Below, in pieces: positions 24,715-33,489 of a stretch of DNA of 64,000 bases. Made by a program: the position numbers and the translations under genes. This DNA comes from Bradyrhizobium sp. 195 (GTDB lineage Bacteria; Pseudomonadota; Alphaproteobacteria; Rhizobiales; Xanthobacteraceae): positions 4,216,001 through 4,280,000 of the forward strand of contig NZ_CP082161.1 in NCBI RefSeq assembly GCF_023101665.1, given 5' to 3'. The stretch's first letter is position 1. Each line of letters starts with the position of its first letter. The notes below the pieces were generated by a model, which was given only the letters and a program-made list of their open reading frames with translations, had not been told where the DNA came from and did no database searches.

Positions 24715-24929
24715 GTTTAGCATGCGGCGCTTGGCTTTGGCTGGGCAGCAGGTATCACATGTGAGTGACGGGCCTGCGACGTTGGCGGAATACGGCATGA
24801 AGCCGCCGCGTGATGACATTGCTGGTCAACTGTTGCGGAGCCGGTAATTTTTCAGATTTCGCCGGATGCCATCCGGGCTACGATTGCCGTGCTTGCGTCG
24901 CTCGACAATAGCCCCTACGGACCTCTTTC

Positions 24930-25742
24930 ATGCTCGTCATCTCCATTCAAAGCCAGGTGGTCCACGGCCATGTCGGCAACAGCGCAGCCGCCTATGCCAT
25001 GCAGGCGGAGGGCGTGAACGTTGCGGCGGTACCGACGACGCTGCTGTCCAACCATCCGCGCTATCCGAGCCTGCGCGGGCGGGTGCTGGAGACCGAGCTC
25101 GTCGCCGATCTCCTGAAAGGTGTGGAAGAGCGTGGGCTCGTCGACGAGGCGGCCGTGCTCGTGACCGGCTATCTCGGCTCGCCGGGCAATGCCGCCGTGA
25201 TCGCCGATTTCGTCGAGCGGGCTCTCACGCGGAATGCGAAGCTCGTCTATCTCTGCGATCCCGTGATCGGCGATGACGGCCGCGTCTACGTCGCCGACGG
25301 CATTTTGGACGTGGTCCGGCACCGGCTGCTGCCGGCAGCAAACCTCACGACGCCGAACCAGTTCGAGCTTGAGTTGCTCTCAGGCCTCACGATCGCAGAT
25401 GCGCAGGGCCTGCAGGCCGCGTGTGCGGCGCTGGCGGCGACCGGCAGCATCGACGTCGTCGCCACCGGTTGTACGCTCACCGATACGGCGGCGGGGCAGG
25501 TGGAGACGATCCTGTGCGCCGACGGTCAGTTGTCGCGCTTCGCGACGACGCGCCTGCCCATCCGCCCCTACGGCACCGGTGATCTCCTCACTGGTCTGAT
25601 CGCGGCCCACCTGGCCAAGGGCCAAGCGATCGAGACCGCGGTGCGGCTTGCGGTCGAGACGATTTTTGCGGTGCTGGGGCGCACGCAGGATGCCGGCACG
25701 GCCGAGATGCGGTTGGTACCGCTGCCGGGCCGCGCGACGTAA
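24930..25742 (+). CDS. pdxY: Pyridoxal kinase PdxY
   Basis: A 270-residue ribokinase-fold enzyme that phosphorylates pyridoxal with ATP in the vitamin B6 salvage pathway. The N-terminus MLVISIQSQVVHGHVGNSAA, the Mg/ATP region LCDPVIGDDGRVYV and the anion-hole motif PYGTGDLLTGLIAAHL with catalytic Asp all match PdxY. Length is normal. The frame begins at the first Met after a short gap that holds a half-copy of palindromic repeat family A (24856-24892). Confidence 0.93.
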   Translation: MLVISIQSQVVHGHVGNSAAAYAMQAEGVNVAAVPTTLLSNHPRYPSLRGRVLETELVADLLKGVEERGLVDEAAVLVTGYLGSPGNAAVIADFVERALTRNAKLVYLCDPVIGDDGRVYVADGILDVVRHRLLPAANLTTPNQFELELLSGLTIADAQGLQAACAALAATGSIDVVATGCTLTDTAAGQVETILCADGQLSRFATTRLPIRPYGTGDLLTGLIAAHLAKGQAIETAVRLAVETIFAVLGRTQDAGTAEMRLVPLPGRAT

Positions 25743-25747
25743 CAGTC

Positions 25748-27052
25748 TCAGGTCGCGCGCTTGCCGGTCGATTGCGCCGATTTCTGCGGCTTCGCGGTAC
25801 CCCTCTGCTCGCGTGCGGCCTGGGCCTTTGGTGGTTTTGCGTGGGCCGCCGCGCGCACCACCCTCTTGGACTTCACGCTGGCGACTTGCTTTCCGTCGCC
25901 CGTGCCCCGGCGCGAAATGTACTCCTGGCCGTCGACGGGGCCGACATGCGGCGGATCGCGGCCGAGATAGGGCCGGCCGATGCCGTATGCCTTGCCGTTG
26001 GCGTCGACCCACTTCCACAGGATTTCAGTCGAGACCCAGCGCTGCGCGCGGTTATTCCCCTGGGTGCTGACGATATCGGCCGCCATGCCATGGCCGTAGC
26101 CGCCGCGCGTGCTGCCGCCATGATAGGAACGGTCGGAGGCGGCCTTCAGGCCGCTCGCGATCGACTGGCGATAGTCGTCGCGGAACGCACTGGTGATTCC
26201 GGGCGAGAGGCCGGCGGCTTCCGCGGCGAGCAGCGTGCGAAACAGCTTTCGCTTGAAGCTCTTGTCCATGCCGCCGATGACATAATCCATCATCGGCATG
26301 CCGGCGTGCTCGGCCGCCTTCGGATCCTTCCAGCCGAAATCCTGATCGACCAGCTTCGTGAAGCTGCGCATCACCGTGACTGTCTTGCCCTTGCGCTTGA
26401 CGGTGACGGCGCGGCGCTCCTGGACCTTGATCGAGTCCTCCTTTGCGGTGCGCTGATAGAGCGTCCAGAGATAGCGATCGATGCAGGCATCCATGACGAA
26501 GCATTCGTCGAGCACGGCGACGGTGTCGGCCGGAGGTGATGCCTTGCTCGCAGGCGTAACGGGGCCGCCGGCGATCGCCGCGGGGGACAGAGCGTCCGTC
26601 GTTACGATTTCGGTGGGATCGGCAGATGCCAGTTTCACGGGCTCCGGCGCAGCGGCCGGCGTAGCCTCGCTGACGACGGGCTCTGGTTCAGGCGCTCTCT
26701 GCGGCGCGGCTGGGGCCTCCGTCGGCGGTATTAACGCCGGATCGGCCGCGGCGAGCTTGACGGCGGGGGCGGGCGTCTCGGGCACCGCTTCAGTGATCGT
26801 CAGGGCCGGTGCCGCGGCGACGGCGGCCGCGATGTCGGCGGTCAAGGCGATGCCGTCCTCGATCGCCGCAGCGTGCGGCACGTCGGCGAGGTCCAGCCGG
26901 CTGAGATCCTTCGCGCGCGAGACGGCAGCCGCATTGGCGCCGCTGTTCTCGATGAGGGCGGGGGCATAGGCGGAGAGGGAAAGCGCCAGCCAGCCGGCGA
27001 GCACCGCCGAGGGGCACGTGACCGCCACCAAAAGAGACCGCCGATCGTTCAT
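25748..27052 (-). CDS. Membrane-anchored M15-like peptidase domain protein
   Basis: A 434-residue protein with an N-terminal hydrophobic helix (LLVAVTCPSAVLAGWLALSLSAYA), a long Ala/Pro-rich stretch to about residue 185, and a globular domain resembling D-Ala-D-Ala carboxypeptidases of family M15: SAFRDDYRQSIASGLKAA, SYHGG...GYGHGMAADIVS and DPPHVGPVDGQEY, giving possible zinc ligands His, Asp and His. A Lys/Ala-rich tail follows. The ATG at 27052 has GGAGG upstream. Peptidoglycan trimming is inferred; the exact ligands need a structural model. Confidence 0.72.
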   Translation of the reverse strand: MNDRRSLLVAVTCPSAVLAGWLALSLSAYAPALIENSGANAAAVSRAKDLSRLDLADVPHAAAIEDGIALTADIAAAVAAAPALTITEAVPETPAPAVKLAAADPALIPPTEAPAAPQRAPEPEPVVSEATPAAAPEPVKLASADPTEIVTTDALSPAAIAGGPVTPASKASPPADTVAVLDECFVMDACIDRYLWTLYQRTAKEDSIKVQERRAVTVKRKGKTVTVMRSFTKLVDQDFGWKDPKAAEHAGMPMMDYVIGGMDKSFKRKLFRTLLAAEAAGLSPGITSAFRDDYRQSIASGLKAASDRSYHGGSTRGGYGHGMAADIVSTQGNNRAQRWVSTEILWKWVDANGKAYGIGRPYLGRDPPHVGPVDGQEYISRRGTGDGKQVASVKSKRVVRAAAHAKPPKAQAAREQRGTAKPQKSAQSTGKRAT

Positions 27053-27322
27053 GATCCCTGCCTCCAAACGGTTCTGCCCGAAACCCGTCTTGTCCGGACA
27101 GCGATGATGCAAACAGTCTGACGAAAACGTCTTGCACGGAAAGGCACGCAGCGCGTCGATTGTTCGGGGGACGGTGTGGCGGCGCAATGGCGCAAATCGG
27201 TGAAAACCGGCTTTTCGGGAAGGTGTTGCTGAGCTGCAACGCAGGTTCCATTGCGATTCCCGGGCGAAAATTTGCCCGCGCATTGCGCGCAACTTTGTTG
27301 CGGCGGGCGCGTTTGGTCGCCC

Positions 27323-27526
27323 ATGACGCATTCCTCACTCCGTCCCATGGACGCCTTCGATCCCACCGAACCGGCCATCCTGCACGATCGCCTTACGGAC
27401 ACGATCATCACCTGGACCGCAGATCAGGCCGACGATTACAGGCGGGCCAGCCGCACGCGCGATGACGGAGCCGTGGCCTGGAAGGCCTATCTTTTCGATG
27501 GCTGGGGCAACGTGCTCGGTGGCTGA
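27323..27526 (+). CDS. Small acidic hypothetical protein
   Basis: A protein of 67 residues, or 59 if it starts at the second ATG (27347). The core is DAFDPTEPAILHDRLTD and ITWTADQADDYRRASRTRDD, ending YLFDGWGNVLGG. Neither start has a strong ribosome site, but the composition looks coding and I recall close Bradyrhizobium homologues. No domain was recognised. It is divergent from the M15-like gene. Confidence 0.55.
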   Translation: MTHSSLRPMDAFDPTEPAILHDRLTDTIITWTADQADDYRRASRTRDDGAVAWKAYLFDGWGNVLGG

Positions 27527-27698
27527 GCACTGTCCATAAAACCGTCATGTCGCGGCCGACCGTGATTCGGCCAACGCCTTGTACCTATTAAACATATCGC
27601 CATGCACCGCACGCGCCGTTGCAATGCAGCAAAGCATGTCGCAACGCAGCAAAACGCACCTAAATATGCTCCGACACTTCCACTCAGGAGCACTACCA

Positions 27699-27953
27699 AT
27701 GAACAAGAAGACTCTGTCGATCGCCGCCGCCATCCTGACGATCGCGGGCAGCACCGCGGCTTTCGCCGCCGAGCTGCCGACTTACGAGGCCAATGGATTT
27801 CCGGTCTCGCCCTTGCAGGTCCGCGTCCTCGGTGCCGCGCATGTCGAGCAGAAGGCTGCTGCGCCGACCACGGTTGCCTCGGCCCACCAGGCGAAGGTGC
27901 TCAGCCCGCGCAAGGTGAAGACCGCCGACGTCACCACGGGCTCTGCCCGCTGA
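27699..27953 (+). CDS. Small secreted hypothetical protein
   Basis: An 84-residue protein with a signal peptide (MNKKTLSIAAAILTIAGSTAAFA) and a short mature part (AELPTYEANGFPVSPLQVRVLGAAHVEQK). AGGAG precedes the ATG. The motif YEANGFPVSPLQVRVLG recurs, as I recall, in many small rhizobial exported proteins of unknown role. The upstream gap 27527-27698 contains short direct repeats (GCAATGCAGCAAA/GCAACGCAGCAAA). Confidence 0.68.
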   Translation: MNKKTLSIAAAILTIAGSTAAFAAELPTYEANGFPVSPLQVRVLGAAHVEQKAAAPTTVASAHQAKVLSPRKVKTADVTTGSAR

Positions 27954-28294
27954 TCTGACGTCGCGTGACGGCAGGTGGGTTCCGCGGAGAGGCGGGATCC
28001 ACTGCCTCACCTGACGTCTTCGACGTCGACGCTGCTTGTGTATGTCGCGCGGGCATGGATTGTTGAAACTGCCTCGTGCGCATTTCGCGCCAGCGCGCAT
28101 CGTGCAATGTCTCGGCACGACACCGATGCCTTGATTGAGAATCCGGCCGCGAAACAAGTTCGCGTGAATGTGCCGGTTATGTATCCCCGTTCATAACGGG
28201 CGTGATCCTTTTAACAGTTGCTTTGCACGTCGCGTTGCTTGATGCGGCGGCCGCATCGTCGCGGCCAATTTTTGAAATCATAATGGAGGCCGTC
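27954..28294. other. Intergenic stretch without a recognised gene
   Basis: Two imperfect inverted repeats are visible: GGCAGGTGGG with CCACTGCCTCACC near 27970-28015, and CCCGTT-CAT-AACGGG at 28187-28201. The second could be an operator or a weak hairpin in the leader of the small gene at 28295. No ORF of good coding character was found. Confidence 0.4.
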
Positions 28295-28441
28295 ATGCCC
28301 GTTGCGCAGAAAGCCGTTGTTGCCACCGCTTCGCCGCGTGCGTTCATTCTCAAGCACGCCGCGCTGTTCGTCGCCGCCGCGCTGTTCGTGTTCGTGCTCA
28401 GCCAGACATACGGCCTCGATCTCAGCCCGGGATTTTTCTAA
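28295..28441 (+). CDS. Small single-pass membrane protein
   Basis: A 48-residue protein with one membrane helix (AALFVAAALFVFVLSQTYGL). The ATG at 28295 is chosen because GGAGG lies six bases upstream; an earlier ATG at 28283 is part of that same site. The stop overlaps the stop of the converging Ada-like gene. Function unknown. Confidence 0.6.
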   Translation: MPVAQKAVVATASPRAFILKHAALFVAAALFVFVLSQTYGLDLSPGFF

Positions 28442-29025
28442 GCCCTCCGCGTGCGCACCGCGCGCAGGCTTGACGGCGAGCGGCCGTAGAGCTCGGCGAA
28501 GGCGGCGTTGAACCTGCGCAGGCTGCCGAAGCCGGCCTGAAATGCGATCTCGGTCATGCTGTCGTCGCCGGCATCGATCAGACGCTTGGCGCGCTGGACG
28601 CGAAGCGTCCTGGCGAGCTGCTGAGGCGTGGCGCCGACGTGGCGTTCGAACAGGCGTGCCAGATGGCGCGAGGAGATGCCGAGCCGCATCGCGAGGTCGA
28701 CCACCGAGCCTTCGTCGAGCGCGCCGTCATCGATCAGCTTCATGGCCCGCGCCACCGTGGAGCGCGTGCCGTTCCAGGCCGGGCAGAACGGCGCAGTCTC
28801 GGGACGGCAGCGCAGGCATGGCCGGAAGCCGTCGGCCTCGGCCGCCGCCGCCGTCGGATAATAGGCGACGTTGCGCGTCAGCGGCTGCTTGGCCGGACAG
28901 ACCGGGCGGCAATAGATGCCGGTGGTCTTCACGGCCGTGAAGAAGCGGCCGTCATAGCAGGGATCCCGGCGCAGGCGCGCGGCGTTGCAGACATCGAAGC
29001 TAAGCATGGCCGGATCATAGCGCAT
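28438..29025 (-). CDS. Ada-like zinc sensor fused to AraC-type HTH (no methyltransferase domain)
   Basis: A 195-residue protein. The N-terminal Ada metal-binding domain has the four Cys of the alkyl-phosphotriester sensor: IYCRPVCPAK and RPCLRCRPE. A two-helix AraC-type HTH follows (VDLAMRLGISSRHLARLFERHVG, EIAFQAGFGSLRRFNAAF). The methylguanine-DNA methyltransferase domain of full Ada and the AlkA glycosylase domain of Ada-AlkA fusions are both absent, so it is probably a methylation-activated regulator. It overlaps the converging small gene by 4 bp. Confidence 0.85.
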   Translation of the reverse strand: MRYDPAMLSFDVCNAARLRRDPCYDGRFFTAVKTTGIYCRPVCPAKQPLTRNVAYYPTAAAAEADGFRPCLRCRPETAPFCPAWNGTRSTVARAMKLIDDGALDEGSVVDLAMRLGISSRHLARLFERHVGATPQQLARTLRVQRAKRLIDAGDDSMTEIAFQAGFGSLRRFNAAFAELYGRSPSSLRAVRTRRA

Positions 29026-29133
29026 GACGGCGGGGCCGGAAGGGCTGCGGGATGACCGAGTCCGATTGTGGCGAGCCCGCTAGACGCATCGCGGCCTAGA
29101 AGGCGGCCCTCAATGCAAGCCGGGGAGCGCATC

Positions 29134-29550
29134 GTGTCCAGTCCGAAAGATATTGTCCTGAATGCGTGGAAGACCTTTTCGTCGCGCGATGCGATGCGCA
29201 TCGCCGCACTGTTCACCGACGATGCCGAATGGATCGCGCCGAAGGGCAATGCCACCGCCGTCGCGCTCGATCACACCGACCACATGACGGGACCGCACGA
29301 AATCGCGCGCTTCATAGCCCAGGAGATGCACAAGATGTTCTCCAACGTCGATATCGCGTTCCGCGGCGTCTATGCCGACGGCGATGTCGTGATCGTGGAG
29401 GAGCGGATGCGCGCGACATTGCCCGGCGGCAAGCCGTACGAGAACGATTACTGCTTCGTGTTCACGGTGGCGGGCGACCGGATCAGGCAGGTGCGGGAAT
29501 ACATGGATACGCGCAAGGGATGGCGGATGGTGTTTGGCGAGGAAGGGTGA
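29134..29550 (+). CDS. NTF2-like / SnoaL-like protein
   Basis: A 138-residue cone-shaped alpha+beta fold protein: AWKTFSSRDAMRIAALFTDDAEWIAPKG, IARFIAQEMHKMF, then strands with VVIVEERMRATLPGG and a final REYMDTRKG. SnoaL-type proteins act as small-molecule isomerases or hydrolases, or have no known activity. The GTG at 29134 is preferred since GGGGAG lies six bases upstream; an ATG at 29113 is the alternative. It is divergent from the Ada-like gene. Confidence 0.8.
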   Translation: MSSPKDIVLNAWKTFSSRDAMRIAALFTDDAEWIAPKGNATAVALDHTDHMTGPHEIARFIAQEMHKMFSNVDIAFRGVYADGDVVIVEERMRATLPGGKPYENDYCFVFTVAGDRIRQVREYMDTRKGWRMVFGEEG

Positions 29551-29565
29551 TGAGCAGGCCCTCTT

Positions 29566-29649
29566 GTAGCCCGGGTGGAGCGCAGCGCAATCCGGGAGCG
29601 GTGTCCCTCGTGGCAACATCCGGGATTGCGCTGCGCTCCATCCGGCTAC
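29566..29649. repeat. Palindromic repeat, family A
   Basis: GTAGCCCGGGTGGAGCGCAG is mirrored by GCTGCGCTCCATCCGGCTAC. It lies 16 bp after the NTF2-like gene. Confidence 0.82.
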
Positions 29650-29723
29650 GCGAACGCGCCGCGTGCCAGCTCTGCAGCCGCGTGGGTTGAGCCGATGGGC
29701 GCGCTGACATAAGGCTTGATCCC

Positions 29724-30644
29724 ATGGATCAGCGGACGAGCGGCGCTGACGCTCTTTCTCGGAACAACGATTCGGCGCCGGCACTGCTCGGCGTGGTCTG
29801 CGGCCTTGCCGCGGCGCTGTTCTGGGCGCTCGGCTTTGCCGGCACGCGGCATGGGCTCAAGGTCGGCTTCACGCCCGTCGATCTGCTGGTGCATCGCTAT
29901 GTCTGGTCGGGAATCGCGTTCCTGCCGCTGGTGCTGCGCGCCGGCATCGGCGATCTCTGCGGCATCGGCTGGAGCAGGGGCCTCGTGCTGATGGTGCTCG
30001 GCGGCCCCGTGATGTCGCTGATCTCCTACACCGGCTTCCTGTTCGTTCCGCTCGGCCATGGCAGCGTGATCCAGCCCTCCTGCGCGACGCTCGGCGGCCT
30101 GCTGCTCGCGGCGGTCGTGTTGAAGGAACATATCTCCGTCTCGCGCCTTGCCGGCGCGATCGTCATCGTCGGCGGTCTCGGCGTGATCGGCGCGGAATCG
30201 ATCGGCCATATCGGTGCCGACGGCGTGCTGGGCGATCTGATCTTCGTGCTGACGGGATTGATGTTCGCCGGCTTCGGCGCAGCTCTGCGGCACTGGCGCG
30301 TCTCCGCCGTCTCGGCCGCGCTGGTCATCAACGTGCTGTCGCTGCTGCTGCTGCCGGTCTACGTCGCGACCGTCGGCCTCGCCCATGTTGCGGCGATCGG
30401 CATCACCGAGAACGCCATCCAGGCGCTGGCGCAGGGCGTGCTCGCCGGCCCCGCGGCGCTCTATCTGTTCGCCGTCTCGGTCCAGCGCCTTGGCGTTGCC
30501 CGCGCCGCGGTGTTTCCGGCTTGCGTGCCCGCGCTGACGCTGCTCACCGGCTGGCTGCTGCTCGGCGAGCCGCCGACGCTCTTGCAGACCGCGGGCCTCG
30601 CGACGGTGCTGTGCGGGTTTTATCTGGCGCAGCGGCAAAGCTAG
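29724..30644 (+). CDS. EamA/DMT family transporter
   Basis: A 306-residue membrane protein with ten hydrophobic segments in two EamA repeats (first about 20-150, second about 170-300). Typical motifs are FWALGFAGTRHGLK in helix 1, and GLLLAAVVLKEHIS and LTGWLLLGEPPT before the last helix of each repeat. These drug/metabolite exporters have varied substrates. The converging yjdM gene ends 7 bp after its stop. Confidence 0.88.
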   Translation: MDQRTSGADALSRNNDSAPALLGVVCGLAAALFWALGFAGTRHGLKVGFTPVDLLVHRYVWSGIAFLPLVLRAGIGDLCGIGWSRGLVLMVLGGPVMSLISYTGFLFVPLGHGSVIQPSCATLGGLLLAAVVLKEHISVSRLAGAIVIVGGLGVIGAESIGHIGADGVLGDLIFVLTGLMFAGFGAALRHWRVSAVSAALVINVLSLLLLPVYVATVGLAHVAAIGITENAIQALAQGVLAGPAALYLFAVSVQRLGVARAAVFPACVPALTLLTGWLLLGEPPTLLQTAGLATVLCGFYLAQRQS

Positions 30645-30650
30645 CGCGAG

Positions 30651-31001
30651 CTACGCCTTCTTCACGAACTCCGACTTCAAGTTCATCGCGCCAATGCCGT
30701 CGATCTTGCAGGCGATGTTGTGTCCGTCGCTGGCGTCCTGGAGGCGGATGTTGCGCACCTTGGTGCCGCCTTTCACGACCGAGGAGGAGCCCTTGATCTT
30801 GAGATCCTTGATCACGATGACGCTGTCGCCGTCAGCGAGCACGTTGCCGTTGGCATCGCGCACGCCGGCGTCCTGCGACGCATCCGCGGCCGCCTCCGCC
30901 GTACCGCTCCATTCATGGCCGCATTCCGGGCAGACCCAGAGACCGCGATCCTGATAGGCGTGCTCGGAGTTGCAGGCGGGGCACTTCATCGTGTCGGTCA
31001 T
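30651..31001 (-). CDS. yjdM: YjdM/PhnA family zinc-ribbon protein
   Basis: A 116-residue cytoplasmic protein. The N-terminal zinc ribbon is [27 protein letters not shown] with two CxxC pairs, and the C-terminal PhnA domain has [29 protein letters not shown], close to the family consensus. Despite the old PhnA name it is not a phosphonoacetate hydrolase; its role is unclear. The start is the first Met before the zinc ribbon. Confidence 0.92.
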   Translation of the reverse strand: MTDTMKCPACNSEHAYQDRGLWVCPECGHEWSGTAEAAADASQDAGVRDANGNVLADGDSVIVIKDLKIKGSSSVVKGGTKVRNIRLQDASDGHNIACKIDGIGAMNLKSEFVKKA

Positions 31002-31336
31002 GGCAAGTCTCGTCTAATTCTTTTCTCGTCTCGACGCTTGGTTGGCGGCGCGACCGTAAGGACGGGGAACAGGAAAGCAAGGGAAAGCTGCCGACGGCGC
31101 GCGCCGTCATCGCCTGCCGGTGCGATATCACCGAAACAGAACGAGGATCACGGTGAATCGGCCTGAGAGGCAAGTCAGCCCGCCGGATATCGAATCTGGA
31201 AAACAACCCCATGCACAGTAGGCACATCTTTGATAACGTTCGACATTTCGGTAACACCGAATATTGATTGACCCGTCGGGCAAAGCACCGGCATGATGTC
31301 ATGCTGGCGCTTGTCCGATAAGGAGGAGAGTCCTGC
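31002..31336. other. Intergenic stretch without a recognised gene
   Basis: The leader of yjdM and AT-richer sequence near 31200-31300 (GATAACGTTCGACATTTCGGTAACACCG) lie here. GGCATGATGTCATGCTGGC (31291-31309) contains a short palindrome GCATGATGTCATGC. No coding frame with a good start was found. Confidence 0.35.
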
Positions 31337-31415
31337 GTAGCCCGCATGGAGTCAGCGAGATCTCGCCGAGCGTGCGGCATCATCCCGGATTACGCCTGCG
31401 CTCCATCCGGGCTAC
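31337..31415. repeat. Palindromic repeat, family A (diverged)
   Basis: GTAGCCCGCATGGAG at the left and CTCCATCCGGGCTAC at the right form the outer stem; the centre differs from other copies. It lies 32 bp before the VOC gene. Confidence 0.75.
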
Positions 31416-31446
31416 GTTCGCCGCGCAACTCCGCCGCGAGGCCGGC

Positions 31447-31851
31447 ATGACCTTCCTTCTCAACATCGACGTCCCCGACGTCGCGCAAGCTACGAGCTTC
31501 TACACCGAAGCCTTCGGCCTCACGATCGGCCGCCGCTTCGGCACCGATTTCGTCGAGCTGCTCGGCTGGCCCGCGCCGGTCTATCTCCTGACCAGGCAGG
31601 CCGGCACGGTCGGCGCCGGCAGCGATCGCCGCCGCTACGAGCGGCACTGGACGCCCGTGCATATCGACGTCGTCGTCGATGATGTCGATGCTGCCGTCGA
31701 ACGTGCGCTGCGCGCCGGCGCGATCCTGGAAGTGCCGGCGTGCGATGCACCGTATGGCCGGATCGCGATGCTGGCCGATCCATTCGGGCACGGGTTTTGT
31801 CTGCTGGCGTTCAGCGAGCAGGGGTATGATGCGCTGGTGGAAAATTCGTAG
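31447..31851 (+). CDS. VOC family (glyoxalase/bleomycin-resistance fold) protein
   Basis: A 134-residue protein with paired beta-alpha-beta-beta-beta modules: FLLNIDVPDVAQATSFYTEAFG and HIDVVVDDVDAAVERALRAGA, ending MLADPFGHGFCLLAF. The candidate metal ligands are a His in WTPVHIDVV and a Glu-equivalent region, so it may be a metal-dependent enzyme or an antibiotic-binding protein. The ATG at 31447 follows GAGG; the frame upstream is repeat DNA. Confidence 0.82.
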   Translation: MTFLLNIDVPDVAQATSFYTEAFGLTIGRRFGTDFVELLGWPAPVYLLTRQAGTVGAGSDRRRYERHWTPVHIDVVVDDVDAAVERALRAGAILEVPACDAPYGRIAMLADPFGHGFCLLAFSEQGYDALVENS

Positions 31852-31854
31852 TTG

Positions 31855-31932
31855 GTAGCCCGGATGAGCGAAGCTACATCCGGGATATACTTCGGGATGA
31901 GTCCCGGATATCGCTTCGCTCATCCGGGCTAC
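31855..31932. repeat. Palindromic repeat, family A (variant GTAGCCCGGATGAGCG)
   Basis: GTAGCCCGGATGAGCGAAGC is mirrored by GCTTCGCTCATCCGGGCTAC. It lies between the VOC gene stop (3 bp away) and the coiled-coil gene. Confidence 0.82.
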
Positions 31933-31953
31933 GATCTACGCTAACGGCGCGAC

Positions 31954-32589
31954 ATGCCAAAGAAACTGAAGACCTACCAGACATCGCTGGGCTTCTACGA
32001 CCAGGCGATCGCCGCGCCCTCGATGAAGGCCGCGCTTGAGGCCTGGGGCGCCAGCTCCAACCTGTTTCATCAGGGCGCGGCGAAGGAGACTGACGACCCT
32101 GACATCGTCGCGGCAACCATGGCGAAGCCGGGCATCGTGCTCAGGCGGCCCGTCGGATCCGACGGCGCCTTCACGGAGAGCGCCGAACTGCCCACCGATC
32201 TTGCCGATGACGACGCCAAGCCCAAACGCAAACCCAAAAACAAGCCGACACCGAAGCAGCGTCCGGCCAAGACCGCAAAGACATCATCCCGCAAGACCGA
32301 CGGTCAGGCCGCGCGCAAGGCTGCCGCTGCGTTCGAGAAGGAGGAGCGGCGGCGCGAAGCCGAGCGCCGCAAGGAGGAGGCCGCCCGCGCCAAGGTGCGT
32401 GCACGCCGGGACAAGGCGGTCGCCGCCGCCGAGGCGGCGCTGGACAAGGCAAGGCGGCAGCACGACGCCAAGGCGGAGGAGATCGAAGCCGAGCGCGCCG
32501 CGCTCGACGAACGGGCCGAGGCCGAGCAGGCCCGCTGGGACAAGCAGCGGATGAAGCTGGAGCAGGCCCTCCGCCGCGCGCGGGAGTGA
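31954..32589 (+). CDS. Charged coiled-coil protein, TolA-like in composition
   Basis: A 211-residue protein. The N-terminal 75 residues look folded (MPKKLKTYQTSLGFYDQAIA, AALEAWGASSNLFHQG, IVLRRPVGSDGAF). A Lys/Pro-rich linker and a long Arg/Glu/Ala coiled coil (AAAFEKEERRREAERRKEEA to the end) follow. Automatic tools often label it as TolA-like, but there is no membrane helix and no TolA C-terminal domain. Its function is unknown; cytoplasmic location is likely. Confidence 0.75.
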   Translation: MPKKLKTYQTSLGFYDQAIAAPSMKAALEAWGASSNLFHQGAAKETDDPDIVAATMAKPGIVLRRPVGSDGAFTESAELPTDLADDDAKPKRKPKNKPTPKQRPAKTAKTSSRKTDGQAARKAAAAFEKEERRREAERRKEEAARAKVRARRDKAVAAAEAALDKARRQHDAKAEEIEAERAALDERAEAEQARWDKQRMKLEQALRRARE

Positions 32590-32767
32590 TCGGCAAGCAG
32601 GAAGGCGCAACGCGCCGCTCGGGAGGGATTCCTTTACCATGGCGTCCGGTCGCGACCAAACCGCTGCAAGCTTAGGAGTTGCGGAAAAAATTCTGCGATA
32701 GTCTCGCCTCGATTGCGGCTGCGCCGGCCACGCGGTTCGACGCCGCCGCAAGCTTTTGGGAGCTGTC

Positions 32768-33304
32768 ATGAGCGATCATCGCGCCGCCGTCAGGCATCAC
32801 ACGCTGCGCACCGGCATCGTCGAGTTCGACAACGGCAGCGGCAGCATCGTCAGCGTGCCCTGCACGATCCGCGATGTCTCCGGCAGCGGCGCGCGCCTGG
32901 CTCTCAACAGCTCGGCATGGGTTGCCGAAGAGTTCACGCTGATCTTCACAAGCGGCCTGCGCAAGGGCTGCCGCGTCGCCTGGCGCAAGGAGAGGCTGAT
33001 CGGCAGCGCGTTCGTGGACGGCTATGCGAGCGTGGACGAGCAGGCCGCCATGATGACCGCGGACGAGCAGGCCCGGCACCGGCTCGGGATCGGCGCACGC
33101 GTCAAAGCCGCGCGCGAGAGCCGCGGCTACACGCAAGGCCAGCTCGCCGAGCGCATCGGTGTCACGCCGGCCTTCGTGGCACTGGCCGAGAAGGGCGAGG
33201 CGGACATTCCGCTGTACCAGCTGATGCACATCGCCGATTTGCTGATGGTCGGTCTCGACGGGCTCGTTGCGGGGCCTGTGCCAGAGGACGTCGATGCGGC
33301 TTAG
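32768..33304 (+). CDS. PilZ domain - XRE-type HTH fusion protein
   Basis: A 178-residue protein with two domains. Residues about 5-90 form a PilZ-like barrel (RHHTLRTGIVEFDNG, TIRDVSGSGARLAL, FTLIFTSGLRKGCRVAWRKE). The D-x-S-x-x-G motif is intact, but the Arg motif is RHHTLR, one residue longer than the usual RxxxR, so cyclic-di-GMP binding is uncertain. Residues 105-165 form a Cro/XRE HTH (GARVKAARESRGYTQGQLAERIGVTPAFVALAEKGE). GGGAG precedes the ATG at 32768. It may be a DNA-binding protein tuned by a nucleotide signal. Confidence 0.8.
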   Translation: MSDHRAAVRHHTLRTGIVEFDNGSGSIVSVPCTIRDVSGSGARLALNSSAWVAEEFTLIFTSGLRKGCRVAWRKERLIGSAFVDGYASVDEQAAMMTADEQARHRLGIGARVKAARESRGYTQGQLAERIGVTPAFVALAEKGEADIPLYQLMHIADLLMVGLDGLVAGPVPEDVDAA

Positions 33305-33318
33305 GTTTCGCAGCCTTC

Positions 33319-33400
33319 GTAGCCCGGATGGAGCGAAGCGCAATCCGGGATGTTACAAGGCACACTGGTCCCGGATTTCGCTGCGCTCCATCCGGGCTAC
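33319..33400. repeat. Palindromic repeat, family A
   Basis: GTAGCCCGGATGGAGCGAAG is mirrored by CGCTGCGCTCCATCCGGGCTAC. It lies 14 bp after the PilZ-XRE stop and is followed at once by a family B copy. Confidence 0.85.
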
Positions 33401-33409
33401 GCTCTCTCC

Positions 33410-33489
33410 GTCATTGCGAGCGCAGCGAAGCAATCCAGGCTGCCGCCGCGGAAAACATTTGTGGATTGCTTCGCTGCTCTCGCAATGAC
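33410..33489. repeat. Palindromic repeat, family B
   Basis: GTCATTGCGAGCGCAGCGAA and its mirror ending TCGCAATGAC enclose GCAATCCA/TGGATTGC. Families A and B also occur side by side at 11262-11465, with 32 bp between. Confidence 0.82.

Noticed and set aside
31337..33489. CRISPR array suggested by repeated palindromes
   Set aside because: The repeats are dispersed, long, self-complementary and separated by genes. No regular spacers or cas genes are present.
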